This document shows positions 1-5,831 of a stretch of DNA of 6,729 nucleotides, in pieces. The position numbers and the translations under genes were made by a program. The stretch is from Hyphomicrobiales bacterium. GTDB lineage: Bacteria > Pseudomonadota > Alphaproteobacteria > Rhizobiales > Aestuariivirgaceae. The notes below the pieces were generated by a model. That model had not been told where the DNA came from. It worked only from the letters and a program-made list of their open reading frames with translations, and made no database searches. The stretch covers positions 1 to 6,729 of the forward strand of contig JAMOMM010000470.1 of assembly GCA_027067085.1 (NCBI GenBank), in the 5' to 3' direction. Positions within the stretch are counted from its first letter, which is position 1. Each line of letters opens with the position of its first letter.

Positions 1-413
1 TTGCCGAACCAAACTGCTAGTCTTGGGCAGGTATAATCAGCTTCATGCAAAATGACATTTTCTTTGCCCTTTATATGGGGCGAGGTGACGATTGAGGTGA
101 CGCGGTTCTTCGCTAAATGATCGAGGCATTCTTGCGTGCTATCAAAGCGTTTCACAAAACTCCACTTAATCGCCGAAACGGAAATTTTGCTCAAAGATTT
201 TCGCTCGCGCATTACCTGCCAATCATCAGGCAGTGATTTACGACTATCGATGATATAGGTTTTCTCAACACCCAACGCGTTAACATTCCTAATCACGGTA
301 CCAATGTTTTTGATGTCCATGGGCTCTTCAATAACAGCGATAAGGTTTTTGCATTGGTACTGCTTTATTTCATCGGCGCGTTGGCGAAGGGGTGATTTGG
401 GGTTAGTGAGCAT
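1..413 (-). CDS. TrmH/SpoU-family RNA 2'-O-methyltransferase, N-terminal part (3' end beyond window)
   Basis: Reading leftwards from ATG at 413-411, the frame stays open to the window edge: 137 residues plus two bases. Residues 23-56 (NLIAVIEEPMDIKNIGTVIR, then NALGVEKTYIID) match motif 1 of the SpoU/TrmH family, with the conserved N36 and R42. SVSAIKW near residues 78-84 and a helix ending in CLDHLAKNRVTSIV resemble the middle of TrmH. The last residues, RLAVWFG, begin motif 2 (usually FGNE), and the two leftover bases AA fit the expected Asn. Family members transfer methyl from S-adenosylmethionine to ribose 2'-OH of tRNA or rRNA using a C-terminal trefoil knot, which is outside the window. 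The gene starts 17 bp after the DUF488 stop at 431, so it is probably the last or a later gene of that operon. No good ribosome binding site is visible, which fits translational coupling. The RNA target cannot be told from this part. Confidence 0.85.
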   Translation of the reverse strand, partial: MLTNPKSPLRQRADEIKQYQCKNLIAVIEEPMDIKNIGTVIRNVNALGVEKTYIIDSRKSLPDDWQVMRERKSLSKISVSAIKWSFVKRFDSTQECLDHLAKNRVTSIVTSPHIKGKENVILHEADYTCPRLAVWFG

Positions 414-430
414 GGAACTATATCGTCAAT

Positions 431-862
431 TTATAGATGGACAATTTCAACTTCCTCCCACTTGTCCTTTAAATACTCCGCGATCAGTCGTCGATGACAA
501 TGATGGGGCTTGTCTTCACTACATAATAAACAAGCTCCATCTAGTGTTTTTCGATCAACCTCTTCAACTTTTCGCTCAGCCATAAGATTGAGAAATTGAT
601 CCTCATAAACTTCCCAAGAGCCCTTTTGTTTCTTAAAAGTATCTAGCATCACTTTGGTGGGTGCCAACTTTGGAGCATGTTGATACCCGACTTTGCAAAT
701 TGTCTTGGAGAAATATTTCAAGTCATCTCGTTTTGCAAACCCAGCAAGCTGGGAAACGTTATTAAGACGCACATCAACAATTTTTCGAGTACCCGACTTC
801 CTGATCCGATCAAAAAAATTTTCGGCGGTTGTTTTCGTAAAACCAATTGTAAATAGTTTCAT
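431..862 (-). CDS. DUF488 family protein (divergent, 143 aa)
   Basis: This is a complete short DUF488-type protein. It shows the family's opening strand TIGFT (5-9), the DVRLNN block (30-35) in place of the commoner DVRxxPxSR, and the C-terminal signature LLCSEDKPHHCHRRL (112-126), with its Cys, Glu and Cys-His-Arg cluster. The biochemical activity of DUF488 is not established; the conserved Asp/Arg and Cys-His-Arg residues suggest a ligand or catalytic site. Its ATG overlaps the stop of the preceding DUF488 gene by one base (TAATG), so the two are translationally coupled. It is shorter than its neighbour and differs in the DVR motif, with few shared residues between the signatures. The pair is therefore two subfamilies rather than a recent duplication, and may form a heteromer (inference). 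The TrmH-like gene follows after 17 bp. Confidence 0.9.
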   Translation of the reverse strand: MKLFTIGFTKTTAENFFDRIRKSGTRKIVDVRLNNVSQLAGFAKRDDLKYFSKTICKVGYQHAPKLAPTKVMLDTFKKQKGSWEVYEDQFLNLMAERKVEEVDRKTLDGACLLCSEDKPHHCHRRLIAEYLKDKWEEVEIVHL

Positions 863-1479
863 TATATCGCCTTTTTTGCAATCTGATCAATGTTGTCTTT
901 TTCAGAATAAGCAATTTTCAACTCCTGCTTGAGGAACGCTTTATCAATCATATCCTCTGATGATAGAAACAGATCATTTAAGTTAAGCTTGAACTGCTTG
1001 ACGAGACGAGTAGTCACTTCATCTTGTGTTTCTATCGAACCGTCATTTAGGATATGCGAAACACAGAATCCATTGCTTTCTAAATTTCTAGCGACCAAAA
1101 CAGTTCGATGGCAATCCAGAGGGTCCTTTTCTGCACACATCAGCGCCATTCTGTACCCACGATCAACGCCTAAACTAAGACGATCAATACCATTTCTGAA
1201 CATATCTGTTTTTGCCAATGCACTATATCTTACCTGGCCATTAACATAGCATGTCGAATCACTGCTCCTAGCACCCAACTCTTTCCCCAAAAATACATAT
1301 TTTATATCAAATTTACCAAGGTTTTTTTTCAACGTTTCTCGGTTAAATTGCGGGTTGAAACGGCTATAGGGTGACGAACGCACATCACAAACAACCGTAA
1401 TATTGTGACGTTTCAGCAGCCTCGTAAAAAATTCTACCGAGTAAGTGGAGTGGCCAATTGTAAAAATAACTTTTTTCAT
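862..1479 (-). CDS. DUF488 family protein (canonical type, 205 aa)
   Basis: This is a classical DUF488 protein. In order it has TIGHS (7-11), DVRSSPYSR (32-40), FLGKELG (63-69), the signature MALMCAEKDPLDCHRTVL (111-128), and a tail HILNDGSIETQDEV typical of the longer members, followed by about 45 residues of charged, probably helical C-terminus. The motifs are intact, so the gene looks functional. The family's reaction is unknown. It lies 40 bp downstream of the dual-OB gene and ends in TAATG shared with the second DUF488 gene, so the three genes form one transcription unit. ATG at 1479 is chosen because the TIGHS strand follows at once, as in relatives; the upstream sequence has no strong Shine-Dalgarno. 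Family assignment is secure from the four motifs; any function is open. Confidence 0.93.
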   Translation of the reverse strand: MKKVIFTIGHSTYSVEFFTRLLKRHNITVVCDVRSSPYSRFNPQFNRETLKKNLGKFDIKYVFLGKELGARSSDSTCYVNGQVRYSALAKTDMFRNGIDRLSLGVDRGYRMALMCAEKDPLDCHRTVLVARNLESNGFCVSHILNDGSIETQDEVTTRLVKQFKLNLNDLFLSSEDMIDKAFLKQELKIAYSEKDNIDQIAKKAI

Positions 1480-1519
1480 AACTAACTTAATTGCATCTAT
1501 TTTAATCGAGGTTTCATAT

Positions 1520-2218
1520 TCAATACGTTCTTATTTCGTCAAAACATTTTGGAAATATGTAAATTCCATTTACTTGAAGCCAAAAACCATCCCTTTCTCC
1601 AATTTTCCACTGCCGACCCACACCAATTCTTAAATAAATTTCTTCTTGGGTCAAAATGAATCTTTGAACTTTGGCAAGCTGCCCATCAGCTTGATGTTTT
1701 ATTGCATAATCAAAAAAACCCCTGTCAGTTATAGATAAATAGCGATATTCTTGACAAGAACTATCGGTGAATGAGGCTTTTATTTTTCCGGGTTTGTATT
1801 GATCTTCATGGATATGCAATGCCTGAGGAGATACCTTAATTGTGACAATAGAGCATTTTGCAATCTCGCCTATTGGAATGTGCTTCTGGCCTTTGTCAAA
1901 TGAGATACCAAACCCTGTAGAAATTGAATCTGAAAGTGTTTGATCTAAAATGGATTTAAAACTTGCTCCTGACGCAGAACACTCGAATTTAAGATCAACG
2001 TAAGAAGCATCTTCTATGTGAGGATTTACCGCCCTGTGAGTCAACTCAATTTGCCCTGACAAAATCGTTCCAGGTTGAATATTAAGCTCCTTAACGTTGT
2101 CACTTTTAAAATATGGCATAGGCCTCAGGCAAACACCTGTTTCCACATCTATAACTGCCGTGCATACTTTATCTGATTTAGAAAACCTAGTTAGGTCTGT
2201 GACCATGTATTTCGCCAT
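1520..2218 (-). CDS. Putative dual OB-fold domain protein, first gene of the DUF488 module
   Basis: The 232-aa protein opens with MAKYMVTDLTRF, then VCTAVIDVETGVCLRPMPY (18-36). It has an NPHIED block (65-70) and a C-terminal YLRIGVGRQWKIG...WLQVNGIYIFP (195-223). From memory these match the conserved blocks of the dual OB-fold (DuOB) domain often encoded beside DUF488 genes; I could not run a profile search. OB folds usually bind nucleic acid, so a role in substrate recognition for the downstream genes is an inference. An upstream ATG at 2233 would add MRSFN. I prefer 2218 because GAGAAG lies 7 bases before it and the family begins close to the KYMVT strand. No signal peptide or membrane helix is seen, so it is probably cytoplasmic. 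It heads the operon, 40 bp before the first DUF488 gene. Confidence 0.8.
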   Translation of the reverse strand: MAKYMVTDLTRFSKSDKVCTAVIDVETGVCLRPMPYFKSDNVKELNIQPGTILSGQIELTHRAVNPHIEDASYVDLKFECSASGASFKSILDQTLSDSISTGFGISFDKGQKHIPIGEIAKCSIVTIKVSPQALHIHEDQYKPGKIKASFTDSSCQEYRYLSITDRGFFDYAIKHQADGQLAKVQRFILTQEEIYLRIGVGRQWKIGERDGFWLQVNGIYIFPKCFDEIRTY

Positions 2219-2318
2219 GTTGAAACTTCTCATTAGTAGTTGTTTGTTTTACAAGTGTCGTCGACACGCACAATACTACACTAAAAAGAAAATAACTAAC
2301 GATTTCGTTCACAACACC
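2219..2318 (-). promoter_or_regulatory. Intergenic region upstream of the dual-OB/DUF488 operon with a 13-bp palindrome
   Basis: About 100 bp separate the cysG stop from the dual-OB start. The stretch contains GTGTCG-T-CGACAC at 2255-2267, a perfect inverted repeat about one base apart. On the minus strand it lies just after a TAGTAT hexamer that could serve as a -10 box, with only a weak TTAGTT about 15 bases further upstream. A 4-bp stem (AACG/CGTT, 2298-2309) followed on the minus strand by a T-rich run could be a weak cysG terminator. The placement suggests an operator for an independent promoter of the module, but each element alone is weak. Confidence 0.35.
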
Positions 2319-3776
2319 TCAATCCCCCTTGCTCACCCATTCCTTCATATCGCCACTTGAGTAATCAGCGTGCATGGCGCCCATGCTGGTTTTGTACCAG
2401 CTGAGTTTTTCGCGCAAATTGACCACGGTGCCGACGATAATCATGGCAGGGCCTTTGACGTCGGCATCTTTCATCACATCACACAAAGTGGAAAGCGTGG
2501 CGGTGACGACTTGTTGGTTGGGACGGGTGCCGTTATCAATGACGGCAACGGGAAGGTCTGTTGCAGCGCCACGTTCGATAAAGCCTTTGCAAAGGTGGGG
2601 TAAATTTGAAAGCCCCATATAAATCGCCACGGTTTGATTAGGGCGCAATAACACATCCCAATCCACATCAAGGACGCCGTCGCGCCCGTGGGCTGTTGTG
2701 AACACACAAGCTTGGGCATGGTCGCGGTGGGTCAGCGGAATACCAGCGTAAGTCGAGCAGCCAGAGGCCGCCGTAATGCCTGGCACCACTTGGAATGGAA
2801 TTTTTTCAACGGCCAGCGCTTCAATCTCTTCACCGCCGCGACCAAAAATAAACGGGTCGCCGCCTTTAAGCCGTAAAACCCGTTTGCCTTGCTGGGCCAA
2901 AGTGACCAGCATTTGCGAAATATCTTCTTGCGGGACGATGTGTTGTTGGGGTTGTTTGCCCACATAAATCCGTTCAGCATCGCGGCGCACAAGGTTCATA
3001 ATCCCCTCACCCACCAGCCGATCAAATACCACCACATCGCAAAGCTGCATCAAACGCAACGCGCGGAAGGTGAGCAAATCAGGATCGCCTGGCCCCGCGC
3101 CAACCAAATAAACCTCGCCCAATTTTGGCCGCTCTAAACCAGCGGCGGCCGCTTCAACTTCGGCTTTTAATTGCTCGGTTGCACCCTCAACATCGCCTGC
3201 TAAAAACAGGTCAGCCACAGGACCAGTGGTAACGCTTTCCCAAAACTTTAGGCGCGCAGATCCAGACTTAATTTTTGCCATTGCGCCATCTCGAAAACTA
3301 CCGAGAAAACGCGTTAGATCGCCATAAGTTGCGGGCAACATCACTTCAAGTCGTGCGCGAATTGTGCGGCCTAAAATGGGCGAGGCACCGCCTGTTGAAA
3401 TGGCCAGAATAAGCGGATCACGATCAACGATGGAGGGGGTGATGAAATCGCAATTCTTAGGCACATCCGCCACATTAACCAGAATGTTTTTGGCTCGCGC
3501 CGTATCGGCCAAGCCTTGGTCATCATCGGGGTTGTTTTGTGCACCATAGGCCACGGCGCAACCGTCCAAATCGCTGTCAATAAAACCGCGAGCGGTGTGG
3601 GTGAAGTTGTCGTTTTGTAAAAACACGTCAAATTCAGCGTTCAGAGCATCAGCAAACACTTCAACATTGGCCCCTGCGCTTAAAGCACGTTCAACACGGC
3701 GCGCCGCAGTTGTTGTGCCGCCCGTGACGATGACTTTTTTACCCTTTAAATCTAGGAAAATTGGCAGGTGGTCCAT
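2319..3776 (-). CDS. cysG: Siroheme synthase (uroporphyrinogen-III C-methyltransferase / precorrin-2 dehydrogenase / sirohydrochlorin ferrochelatase)
   Basis: This full-length fused CysG has 485 aa (E. coli CysG has 457). It converts uroporphyrinogen III to siroheme, the cofactor of assimilatory sulfite and nitrite reductases, in the cytoplasm. Residues 1-150 are the NAD-dependent dehydrogenase/ferrochelatase half: MDHLPIFLDL start, VTGG nucleotide-binding loop (17-20), NVADVP carrying the Asp104 equivalent, and ISTGGASPILGR. Residues 220-470 are the SAM-dependent methyltransferase: YLVGAGPGDPDLLT, DRLV (Asp252), VGK (Lys274), RLKGGDPFIFGRGGEE, VVPGITAASGC, GIPLTHRDHA and YMGL (Met387). The expected catalytic residues of both halves are present. 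Two oddities: the usual VGGGxVA loop reads VTGGTTTAA, and Thr replaces the Ser reported as phosphorylated (Ser128) in Salmonella CysG. About 20 extra residues follow the usual C-terminal end. No sulfate or nitrate genes are adjacent. The Shine-Dalgarno is weak (AGAAAGA). Confidence 0.97.
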   Translation of the reverse strand: MDHLPIFLDLKGKKVIVTGGTTTAARRVERALSAGANVEVFADALNAEFDVFLQNDNFTHTARGFIDSDLDGCAVAYGAQNNPDDDQGLADTARAKNILVNVADVPKNCDFITPSIVDRDPLILAISTGGASPILGRTIRARLEVMLPATYGDLTRFLGSFRDGAMAKIKSGSARLKFWESVTTGPVADLFLAGDVEGATEQLKAEVEAAAAGLERPKLGEVYLVGAGPGDPDLLTFRALRLMQLCDVVVFDRLVGEGIMNLVRRDAERIYVGKQPQQHIVPQEDISQMLVTLAQQGKRVLRLKGGDPFIFGRGGEEIEALAVEKIPFQVVPGITAASGCSTYAGIPLTHRDHAQACVFTTAHGRDGVLDVDWDVLLRPNQTVAIYMGLSNLPHLCKGFIERGAATDLPVAVIDNGTRPNQQVVTATLSTLCDVMKDADVKGPAMIIVGTVVNLREKLSWYKTSMGAMHADYSSGDMKEWVSKGD

Positions 3777-3922
3777 GGTGTAGTCTTTCTAACGTATGAT
3801 CTTTTGCTGCGTATTGTTTAGCCGTTGGTGCGCAATTGTCAAAGGGGTTATGAAGCCGCATTTGTGGGGAGGATTTACGGCGGAGAGAATACGGGGAAGG
3901 GTTTGAGGTTTCCCGTTCACGC

Positions 3923-3945
3923 TAATGGCTGCGCCATACGCTGGA
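3923..3945 (+). repeat. 23-bp dispersed repeat, copy 1
   Basis: The 23 bases starting TAATGGCTGCG and ending TACGCTGGA are identical, in the same orientation, to 6561-6583. Both copies are followed by ATCATGCG and later by GCGTGAG, so they look like variants of one larger dispersed intergenic repeat, with this copy longer. Together they bracket the REP cluster, cassette and transposase. Confidence 0.8.
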
Positions 3946-4001
3946 GCCAAGTCGTAACATTCTAAAACTAGGCCCACCTTTTGAAGAAGCGGGCCTCGGC
4001 G

Positions 4002-4067
4002 ATCATGCGCCGCCGTCATGTCGAAGACATGCATACGCATGATGCGGAGCATTTTGCAAAGCAAAAT
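4002..4067. repeat. Nested palindromes and adjacent hairpin
   Basis: Three inverted repeats lie close together. The outer arms ATCATGCG (4002-4009) and CGCATGAT (4036-4043) enclose CATGTC-GAA-GACATG (4017-4031). ATTTTGC-AAA-GCAAAAT (4051-4067) follows directly. All arms are perfect. There is no T-run after the last hairpin, so it is not a typical intrinsic terminator. It is probably part of the dispersed repeat that begins at 3923. Confidence 0.7.
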
Positions 4068-4256
4068 TTGCGTGAGCGGTAACTACCCCCCTCTCCGCAG
4101 TCGGCCCGCCGCAAACATCAAACCCAATGGTAATATTTATTAATTCGGTAACCGTCACCGTAAAACCACCGTAAAACAAATAAATAATTTCGGTTACGGT
4201 CACCGTAAACCCCACCATAAACCACCGTAAACTGTCACCGTAAACCCGAATTGATT

Positions 4257-4276
4257 TGTGTAAATCAATTTACACA
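4257..4276. promoter_or_regulatory. 20-bp palindrome, possible operator
   Basis: TGTGTAAAT-CA-ATTTACACA has two perfect 9-bp arms with a 2-bp centre, the shape of a binding site for a dimeric repressor. It overlaps another perfect inverted repeat, AATTGATTT-GTGT-AAATCAATT (4249-4270), so in RNA the two hairpins would exclude each other. It lies about 110 bp before the TTG-started secreted protein gene and overlaps a possible -35 box. No regulator gene is in the window. Confidence 0.5.
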
Positions 4277-4296
4277 GTGCTGTTCATTGTTTAAAT
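4269..4296 (+). promoter_or_regulatory. Candidate promoter for the plus-strand cassette
   Basis: TTTACA (4269-4274) and TTAAAT (4291-4296) are 16 bases apart, matching 5/6 and 4/6 of the sigma-70 consensus. The -35 hexamer lies inside the right arm of the 20-bp palindrome, which would let a bound repressor block it. The leader would then carry a REP unit (4297-4314) and the hairpin at 4316-4333 before the gene at 4387. Confidence 0.3.
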
Positions 4297-4386
4297 CGGT
4301 TACTGTCATTGTAATTCCCAATTATTTTTGGGAGATTGTTGGCAGAATGAATAAATAAGGACTTTGGTGGTTTAGAGGGCAAGGCA

Positions 4387-5211
4387 TTGAATTGTTTTCC
4401 AGAAAATAAAAGTTGCAACCCGTTATCATGGCGGAGGGCATGGTTTCTGATGTTTATTTTGCTGGTTCCACAATATTTCGCTGGTGTCGCGAATGCGTCA
4501 GATGCAAAAAATTTGTGGGCTCATTATAAGCTTTCGCAAGACGACGCGTACAGAAATCAGTTTAATGACGTCTGGAGAGGTGATGTCCAGTTTGAAATTT
4601 ATTCAAAAAATCCGATTAGCAAAGAACTCATTAATGGTTTCAAATGGACCTCATTGTTACTCAAACAAGGCTTGGCTGGCTGCGATATTGACCTGAAATT
4701 AAACGCCGCTAAAAACAGCACCAATCGCGGTTCAATTGCAGTTGTGTTACTCCGTGATGTTGCCGATTTAGAAGATGAAACTTTTCTAAAAACGGAGCTT
4801 TCAAATGCTCGGGAAAAACTTGTTGGTATGATCAAAAACAGACCGAACGAAGTATCCGTAATACTAAATAGATTCAAAAAAAAGAATGCAAATCGCATTA
4901 CCTCACATGTCTATATTTATCTTCCCTCAGACGATGGCCAAATTGACTCTTTTTATTTAAAAAGAGCAATGATGATGGTGATGTTTCACTTCGAAAACCA
5001 AAGTGTTTTCTTGCAGGGAAAGGAACCAACGCTTTTTAGCTTTAAAAACCCGGAAAAATATCGATCATCATTCACGCGAAACAGGTTGTGCGAAGATAGA
5101 AGTTTTATTTCTGCATTTTGTAGAAATAAAAACAGGCCAAATTTGAGCTATCAATCTTATTTGCAACAAATAAAAACAGACCAAAACAGTTGCAAACAAT
5201 ACTATCGATAA
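4387..5211 (+). CDS. Putative secreted protein of unknown function (274 aa)
   Basis: I do not recognise a family. The N-terminus is a likely Sec signal peptide: NPLSWRRAW gives a positive n-region, residues 19-34 are hydrophobic, and ANA before Ser38 fits signal peptidase I, so the mature protein would be about 237 aa in the periplasm or outside. The mature part has four Cys (99, 235, 245, 269), which could form disulfides, and is Lys/Asn/Ser-rich with alternating strands and helices and no membrane helix. The start is TTG at 4387, with GAGGG 7 bases upstream. An ATG at 4450 (Met22, with GGAGGG 11 bases before) would remove the arginines of the signal, so I prefer TTG. It is the first gene of an AT-rich cassette bracketed by REP elements, followed by three small reading frames on the same strand. 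Confidence 0.75.
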   Translation: MNCFPENKSCNPLSWRRAWFLMFILLVPQYFAGVANASDAKNLWAHYKLSQDDAYRNQFNDVWRGDVQFEIYSKNPISKELINGFKWTSLLLKQGLAGCDIDLKLNAAKNSTNRGSIAVVLLRDVADLEDETFLKTELSNAREKLVGMIKNRPNEVSVILNRFKKKNANRITSHVYIYLPSDDGQIDSFYLKRAMMMVMFHFENQSVFLQGKEPTLFSFKNPEKYRSSFTRNRLCEDRSFISAFCRNKNRPNLSYQSYLQQIKTDQNSCKQYYR

Positions 5212-5256
5212 ATTGAGTGCCGGACACGTAGTTGTACCAAAAATTGGAGGACAAAA

Positions 5257-5328
5257 ATGGGTGTAGCTAACATCATCAGCAATGGAGCGAGTTTAATTTC
5301 CACAAGGGGCCGTCTTTTGGCGGGTTAG
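5257..5328 (+). CDS. Possible 23-aa peptide
   Basis: ATG at 5257 has a textbook ribosome binding site (GGAGG at 5246-5250, 6-base spacing), stronger than those of its larger neighbours. The peptide starts MGVANIISNGAS and ends with an Arg-containing GRLLAG before TAG. It lies 45 bp after the secreted protein stop and 38 bp before the 97-aa gene. It could be a real small protein, a leader peptide that couples translation, or the truncated head of a lost gene. The case rests on the binding site alone. Confidence 0.4.
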   Translation: MGVANIISNGASLISTRGRLLAG

Positions 5329-5366
5329 GCAAATTTATTTATTAATTTGAGGGCAGATCACAACAA

Positions 5367-5660
5367 ATGGACAAAGCGACAAACATTTTGTGTTTGAAAA
5401 TTGGCACCGGATTCGTGCTGATCTTTCTCTTGGCGATTGTAGCTTTGATGAACTTTCCAAGACACTCCTTAGCAGAATATATTTCTGTAATAGTATTCGC
5501 GATTTCTTGGATAGGAGCGTTTGTGTTTTTTTTCGTTTTGGGACTGGGGCCAATCCTGCACACCATTGGATTTAACAATGAGGATTTGGAGGGACAGGCT
5601 AAGATGAAAAAAGGACTGCTTTCATGTCTGATTATTCATGAAGAAAGTAGAGGAGATTAA
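5367..5660 (+). CDS. Small membrane protein with two predicted helices (97 aa)
   Basis: I recognise no family. Residues 12-30 (IGTGFVLIFLLAIVALMNF) and about 39-62 (ISVIVFAISWIGAFVFFFVLG and on) are strongly hydrophobic, joined by a short loop with Pro-Arg-His. A polar tail of about 30 residues (NNEDLEGQAKMKKG...) follows. This is a two-helix inner-membrane protein, with both ends probably cytoplasmic because of the Lys residues in the tail. GAGGG lies 13 bases before the ATG, a long spacing, so initiation may be weak. The next frame starts 5 bp after its stop and its ribosome binding site lies inside this gene's last codons, which suggests coupling. An accessory, holin-like or immunity-like role could be imagined, but nothing in the sequence proves one. 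Confidence 0.65.
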   Translation: MDKATNILCLKIGTGFVLIFLLAIVALMNFPRHSLAEYISVIVFAISWIGAFVFFFVLGLGPILHTIGFNNEDLEGQAKMKKGLLSCLIIHEESRGD

Positions 5661-5665
5661 AACAA

Positions 5666-5806
5666 ATGTCTGAAAGTTTTAACGCAACGGTAGGAGGGTA
5701 TGTCGGGATCTTAGGAGTTGGCTTGGCGGCTGGAATGAACACGGAATATGGGGCAACGTTTAGCGCACTTACCTCGGCATCCACTGGTCTTTCTAGTTTA
5801 CGGTGA
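5666..5806 (+). CDS. Possible 46-aa glycine/alanine-rich peptide, 3' end inside a REP unit
   Basis: ATG at 5666 has AGGAG at 5651-5655 (10-base spacing) and begins 5 bp after the stop of the membrane protein gene. The peptide is small and weakly hydrophobic, with the run YVGILGVGLAAGM in the middle and a Ser/Thr-rich end (ALTSASTGLSSLR). Its last two codons and TGA stop come from the REP unit at 5798-5815, so the original gene may have been longer and cut by arrival of the REP/RAYT element. The Gly-rich hydrophobic stretch resembles small membrane or bacteriocin-like peptides only in composition. No family is recognised. Confidence 0.5.
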   Translation: MSESFNATVGGYVGILGVGLAAGMNTEYGATFSALTSASTGLSSLR

Positions 5807-5815
5807 CAGTTACCG
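5798..5815 (-). repeat. REP unit, left inverted copy flanking the transposase
   Basis: TTACGGTGACAGTTACCG is the exact reverse complement of the 18 bases at 6527-6544. Similarity extends a few bases outward on both sides (TTTAA after it, matching the lead of the right copy). It lies 16 bp beyond the transposase stop codon and inside the 3' end of the 46-aa reading frame. Confidence 0.88.
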
Positions 5816-5819
5816 TTTT
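5800..5819 (+). terminator. REP hairpin followed by TTT, possible terminator of the cassette
   Basis: On the plus strand ACGGTG (5800-5805) pairs with TACCGT (5811-5816), including one G-T wobble, around a 5-base loop, and TTT follows. This would end transcription of the cassette just after the 46-aa frame and shield it from the convergent transposase gene. The stem is short and the T-run is only three or four bases. Confidence 0.35.
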
Positions 5820-5831
5820 AAGCTCGCCTTC

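Larger units (their letters stand above)
4146..4314 (+). repeat. Cluster of REP-like units matching those around the transposase
   Basis: Four units related to CGGTAACTGTCACCGTAA occur at 4146-4163, 4191-4208, 4226-4243 and 4297-4314, all in the same orientation. Partial units (ACCACCGTAA and similar) lie at 4165-4176, 4212-4220 and 4221-4230. The last unit has the same TTTAAAT lead and AATT tail as the unit at 6527-6544. Each unit is an imperfect palindrome around ACGGT/ACCGT. Spacing is irregular, unlike CRISPR. Units of this kind next to a RAYT gene with matching flanks are REP sequences, probably spread by that transposase or a relative. Confidence 0.8.
3777..4386. other. 610-bp intergenic region rich in repeats and palindromes
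   Basis: No convincing gene lies between the divergent cysG and the plus-strand cassette. Open frames on the minus strand here have no family signature and run through palindromic repeats, so I treat them as chance. The region holds a 23-bp repeat also found at 6561-6583, a nested palindrome set at 4002-4067, the REP cluster at 4146-4314, a 20-bp palindrome at 4257-4276, and a short TCCCAA/TTGGGA hairpin at 4316-4333. The first 140 bases next to cysG must contain its promoter, but I see no clear -35/-10 pair. Confidence 0.7.

Noticed and set aside
304..585. 93-codon plus-strand frame across the TrmH/DUF488 junction
   Set aside because: Antisense to two genes with clear family motifs.
3789..4064. 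91-codon minus-strand frame between cysG and the REP cluster
   Set aside because: It begins inside the nested palindromes, crosses the 23-bp dispersed repeat, has no family motif and no good ribosome binding site.
4051..4067. Intrinsic terminator
   Set aside because: The ATTTTGC/GCAAAAT stem is AT-rich, has a 3-base loop and lacks a following T-run on either strand.
4003..4218. 71-codon minus-strand frame over the REP cluster
   Set aside because: It is translated REP sequence (repeated GFTVTVTE words), a by-product of the repeats.
4146..4314. CRISPR-like array
   Set aside because: Unit spacing is irregular, units vary and include partial copies, and identical units flank a RAYT gene; there are no cas genes.
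4599..4898. 99-codon minus-strand frame within the secreted protein gene
   Set aside because: Antisense shadow of the longer plus-strand gene, which has a signal peptide and a ribosome binding site.
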